Shown one piece after another: positions 63,120 through 64,000 of a stretch of 64,000 nucleotides of DNA. The notes beneath the pieces were generated by a model, which was not told the origin of the DNA, did no database searches, and saw only the letters and a program-made list of their open reading frames with translations. The stretch's first letter is position 1. Every line of letters starts with the position of its first letter. Origin of the DNA: Plecoglossus altivelis (taxonomy: Eukaryota; Chordata; Actinopteri; Osmeriformes; Plecoglossidae); NCBI GenBank assembly GCA_036571765.1, contig BROE01000010.1, positions 7,186,353 to 7,250,352 on the forward strand, in the 5' to 3' direction. Made by a program: the position numbers and the translations under genes.

Positions 63120-63975
63120 AAAGAAACACAAAAAGAAAGACTTTCATTCTCCTCTGCATACTGGTAAAAATAATCCTTTATTGACATTCATACGGGCTCT
63201 TCACTTAGTTCCACAATAAAAACTCAATAAAATGTTAAAATAGTGTGTAATACTACCAATATTTATTTAATTGCAAAGCTCTTGTCTTTAGTCCTGTGCT
63301 TGTGTCCCTTAACTTATCAACAAGAATTGTAGTTATATCAAGCATCTAGCGATGTTGATGGAAAACTCCTCTGGCGTTTGGTTGTTGAAGCTAAACTCCT
63401 TTCCTCATAATAGTAAATATAATAGTCTGTACATTGATCTGTTTTTTATGTTTTTATTTTAGCAAAGCATTTGAATCCATGCCAAAATACAATACATATG
63501 GGAAGATAGAGTACACTAAATGTTATGTTTTTAAATGCATTTTACAGTTAGTGTATAAGTGATGATCACTCACCATTGTCCCAGAAAAATACACTGAGCT
63601 ACATGAATGTGCTTGTGGTCAAATATGTCCCCCTCTATCCACAGTGTTGCCCTGCCCTCTACTGTTGACAAGGTGAACATACCTTGAACGGAATACAGTT
63701 TGCTGCTCCGTGCTTGTGTCTGTGAATGTGTGCGCTGAGGTCGCTGTCACTTTTCTCTTCTCCAGCGAGTTCAAGGTCAGAGCCTGGCTATTTCCAGCTC
63801 ATCTTTTCTTTGATCCGTGTCTCAAAATGACAAGGTAACGCATCTCGGGGGGTCAGCTGCATTACAGGAACGCTTACATGGATCGGAAAAGAGAAAATCA
63901 ATCCTGCCTGACAGTGTCTTCAGGATACTCAGACCTGAACAGGCACTGACTGTCATCTGCCACAAACAAACCCTC
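63120..63975. other. Gene-free non-coding DNA
   Basis: AT-rich to about 63600. 63715-63960 is non-repetitive with GAGTTCAAGGTCAGAG (nuclear-receptor-like direct halves TTCA/GGTCA) and CAAGGTAACG, a weak regulatory candidate. No exon is recognised. Confidence 0.45.
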
Positions 63976-63980
63976 ACAAA

Positions 63981-64000
63981 CACACACACACATACACACA
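63981..64000. repeat. CA microsatellite at window edge
   Basis: (CA)n with one interruption (cata), continuing past the end of the window. Confidence 0.85.

Overview
This window is vertebrate nuclear DNA that is almost entirely non-coding, most likely from a ray-finned fish. I found no bacterial or viral gene organisation, no rRNA, no tRNA, no CRISPR array and no intact protein-coding gene. Almost every open frame is short, overlaps others in competing frames, and lies in GC-rich or simple-sequence DNA. Primate or rodent SINE/LINE repeats are absent and I recognise no transposon. The fish assignment is an inference from this compact, repeat-poor texture plus a decayed copy of a normally conserved gene.

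The one locus I can identify is on the minus strand at about 20850-21013. It is an exon of ARHGAP15 (RhoGAP domain) with a good splice acceptor and a near-perfect conserved stretch (LDDSQWEDIHVVTGALK), followed by frame-disrupting indels across the RELPEPL motif and no evident splice donor. In other vertebrates ARHGAP15 lies beside GTDC1 and ZEB2, and this neighbourhood is rich in long-range regulatory DNA. My reading is that the window lies in a ZEB2-type regulatory block. The ARHGAP15 copy here, perhaps one of the two made by the teleost genome duplication, has decayed while the surrounding regulatory DNA was kept.

Layout: 1-9.8 kb is AT-rich DNA with a few candidate regulatory blocks. 9.85-10.4 kb is a CpG-rich patch with a perfect NRF1-type palindrome and a G-rich tract. 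10.4-20.8 kb holds several homeodomain-rich candidate elements, including a 14-bp palindrome around TAATTA. 20.85-21.0 kb is the ARHGAP15 relic. 21-39 kb is sparse, with candidate elements near 22.7, 30.5 and 37.3 kb. 39.15-39.9 kb is the most convincing enhancer-like block, with two CTGTCA/TGACAG inverted pairs and adjacent E-boxes. 39.9-64 kb has further candidates at 40.8, 43.2, 46.0, 53.7, 56.5 and 57.0 kb, plus GT-, CA-, GA- and C-rich simple repeats.

Conservation cannot be measured from one sequence. All regulatory-element calls rest on motif content and texture and are given modest confidence.
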